Below are positions 7,086 to 7,245 of a stretch of DNA of 7,245 bases, one piece after another. The position numbers were made by a program, and so were the translations under genes. The notes under the pieces are model-generated. The model saw only the letters and a program-made list of their open reading frames with translations. It had not been told where the DNA came from and did not search any database. The stretch spans positions 1 through 7,245 of the forward strand of contig JAEDLC010000092.1 in NCBI GenBank assembly GCA_016295505.1, written 5' to 3'. The stretch is from Dorea sp. Its GTDB lineage: Bacteria > Bacillota_A > Clostridia > Lachnospirales > Lachnospiraceae. Each line of letters begins with the position of its first letter. Position 1 is the stretch's first letter.

Positions 7086-7092
7086 CCCTCCC
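7086..7092 (-). promoter_or_regulatory. Shine-Dalgarno fixing the aldolase start
   Basis: GGGAGGG on the - strand sits 6 nt before the ATG at 7079. It excludes the in-frame TTG at 7094, which would add five residues. Confidence 0.8.
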
Positions 7093-7106
7093 AATAATAT
7101 TAATTT

Positions 7107-7130
7107 TAAAACCGAAACGTTTCGGTTTTA
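7107..7130 (-). promoter_or_regulatory. LacI-type operator, perfect 24-bp palindrome
   Basis: The 24 bases are a perfect inverted repeat centred on CG between 7118 and 7119, with core ACCGAAACGTTTCGGT (7111-7126) and A/T arms. A central CG in an even palindrome is the hallmark of LacI/GalR operators. It covers roughly +4 to +27 relative to the start point predicted from the promoter, a position where a bound repressor blocks transcription. The repressor encoded second in the operon is the obvious ligand. The same bases could also form a hairpin in the mRNA leader. Confidence 0.88.
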
Positions 7131-7140
7131 TTCTATATAA

Positions 7141-7169
7141 ATCATATTACAGTTCCTTTTATTTGTCAA
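7141..7169 (-). promoter_or_regulatory. Strong sigma-A type promoter of the operon
   Basis: On the - strand a perfect -35 TTGACA (7169-7164) is followed after exactly 17 nt by TATGAT (7146-7141), which matches the -10 consensus at 5 of 6 positions. The predicted start is near 7134, giving a leader of about 55 nt that contains the operator and the SD of the aldolase gene. It is the only strong promoter seen for the six genes. Confidence 0.88.
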
Positions 7170-7201
7170 TAATAAAAGGAGAATTCTTAAGAATCCTCCT
7201 T
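7161..7201 (-). terminator. Rho-independent terminator of an upstream - strand unit
   Basis: Read on the - strand, AAGGAGGATTC (7201-7191) pairs with GAATTCTCCTT (7186-7176) around a TTAA loop. The single non-Watson-Crick position is G-U in this RNA but A-C in the + strand RNA, so the - strand orientation is favoured. A TTTTATTATT tract follows directly. It would end transcription entering from beyond 7201, just before the operon's -35 box. Confidence 0.65.
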
Positions 7202-7208
7202 ACTTTAC

Positions 7209-7245
7209 TTACCATAACGCCCTATAGATTGACACGATGTCTGCC
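7209..7245 (-). CDS. Possible C-terminal end of an upstream gene (partial)
   Basis: One - strand frame stays open from the window edge and ends with ADIVSIYRALW and TAA (7211-7209), eight bases before the terminator stem. Twelve codons are too few to identify a product. A second open frame ending at TAA (7207-7205) is equally possible. The call rests mainly on the terminator needing a gene upstream of it. Confidence 0.25.
   Translation of the reverse strand, partial: ADIVSIYRALW

Noticed and set aside
7107..7130. Reading the palindrome as a CcpA cre site
   Set aside because: The central CG with flanking A and T fits, but the outer TGW and WCA positions of the cre consensus are CCG and CGG here. 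The perfect symmetry and local repressor gene fit a dedicated operator better.
673..7245. CRISPR arrays, insertion sequences, tRNA or rRNA genes
   Set aside because: No direct repeats with spacers, transposase motifs, terminal repeats or structured RNA signatures were seen. The region is an ordinary metabolic operon with uniform coding style.

Overview
The window reads as chromosome of a low-GC Gram-positive anaerobe, most likely a gut Firmicute of the Lachnospiraceae or a relative. This is inferred from strong AGGAGG-type ribosome binding sites, consensus sigma-A style promoters, A/T-rich intergenic DNA, a Gram-positive style lipoprotein, and a LacI protein of a type I associate with clostridial sugar operons. 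The sequence alone does not fix the species.

Layout: (1) Positions 1-600 hold a short monocistronic unit on the + strand, a promoter and a small secreted lipoprotein of unknown function. (2) Positions 611-651 hold a 12-bp hairpin with T-rich flanks that can terminate both this unit and the convergent operon. (3) Positions 673-7079 are one tightly packed six-gene operon on the - strand. In transcription order it encodes a class II ketose-bisphosphate aldolase (GatY/KbaY-like), a LacI-family repressor, an FGGY carbohydrate kinase (xylulokinase-like), a zinc dehydrogenase strongly resembling GatD, a PfkB kinase of the tagatose-6-phosphate/1-phosphofructokinase group, and an aldo/keto reductase. 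Each downstream gene has its own SD sequence, and junctions are 1-23 nt. (4) Positions 7107-7169 hold the operon promoter (TTGACA-17-TATGAT) and, just downstream of the predicted start point, a perfect 24-bp palindrome of LacI-operator type. (5) Positions 7176-7201 hold a terminator for something upstream on the - strand, perhaps the gene whose last codons lie at 7209-7245.

Working together: the dehydrogenase, PfkB kinase and aldolase form the known chain polyol phosphate -> ketose-6-phosphate -> ketose-1,6-bisphosphate -> two trioses, as in galactitol breakdown. No PTS or other transporter is present. Instead there is an FGGY kinase whose sugar-contact region departs from true xylulokinase, and an aldo/keto reductase that has lost the residues usually used for the NADPH 2'-phosphate. 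A reasonable hypothesis is a PTS-independent route in which a free polyol or ketose is phosphorylated inside the cell by the FGGY kinase. The reductase might feed it by reducing an aldose to a polyol. The substrate (hexitol such as galactitol, or a pentitol) cannot be decided here. The LacI protein probably represses its own operon through the palindrome.
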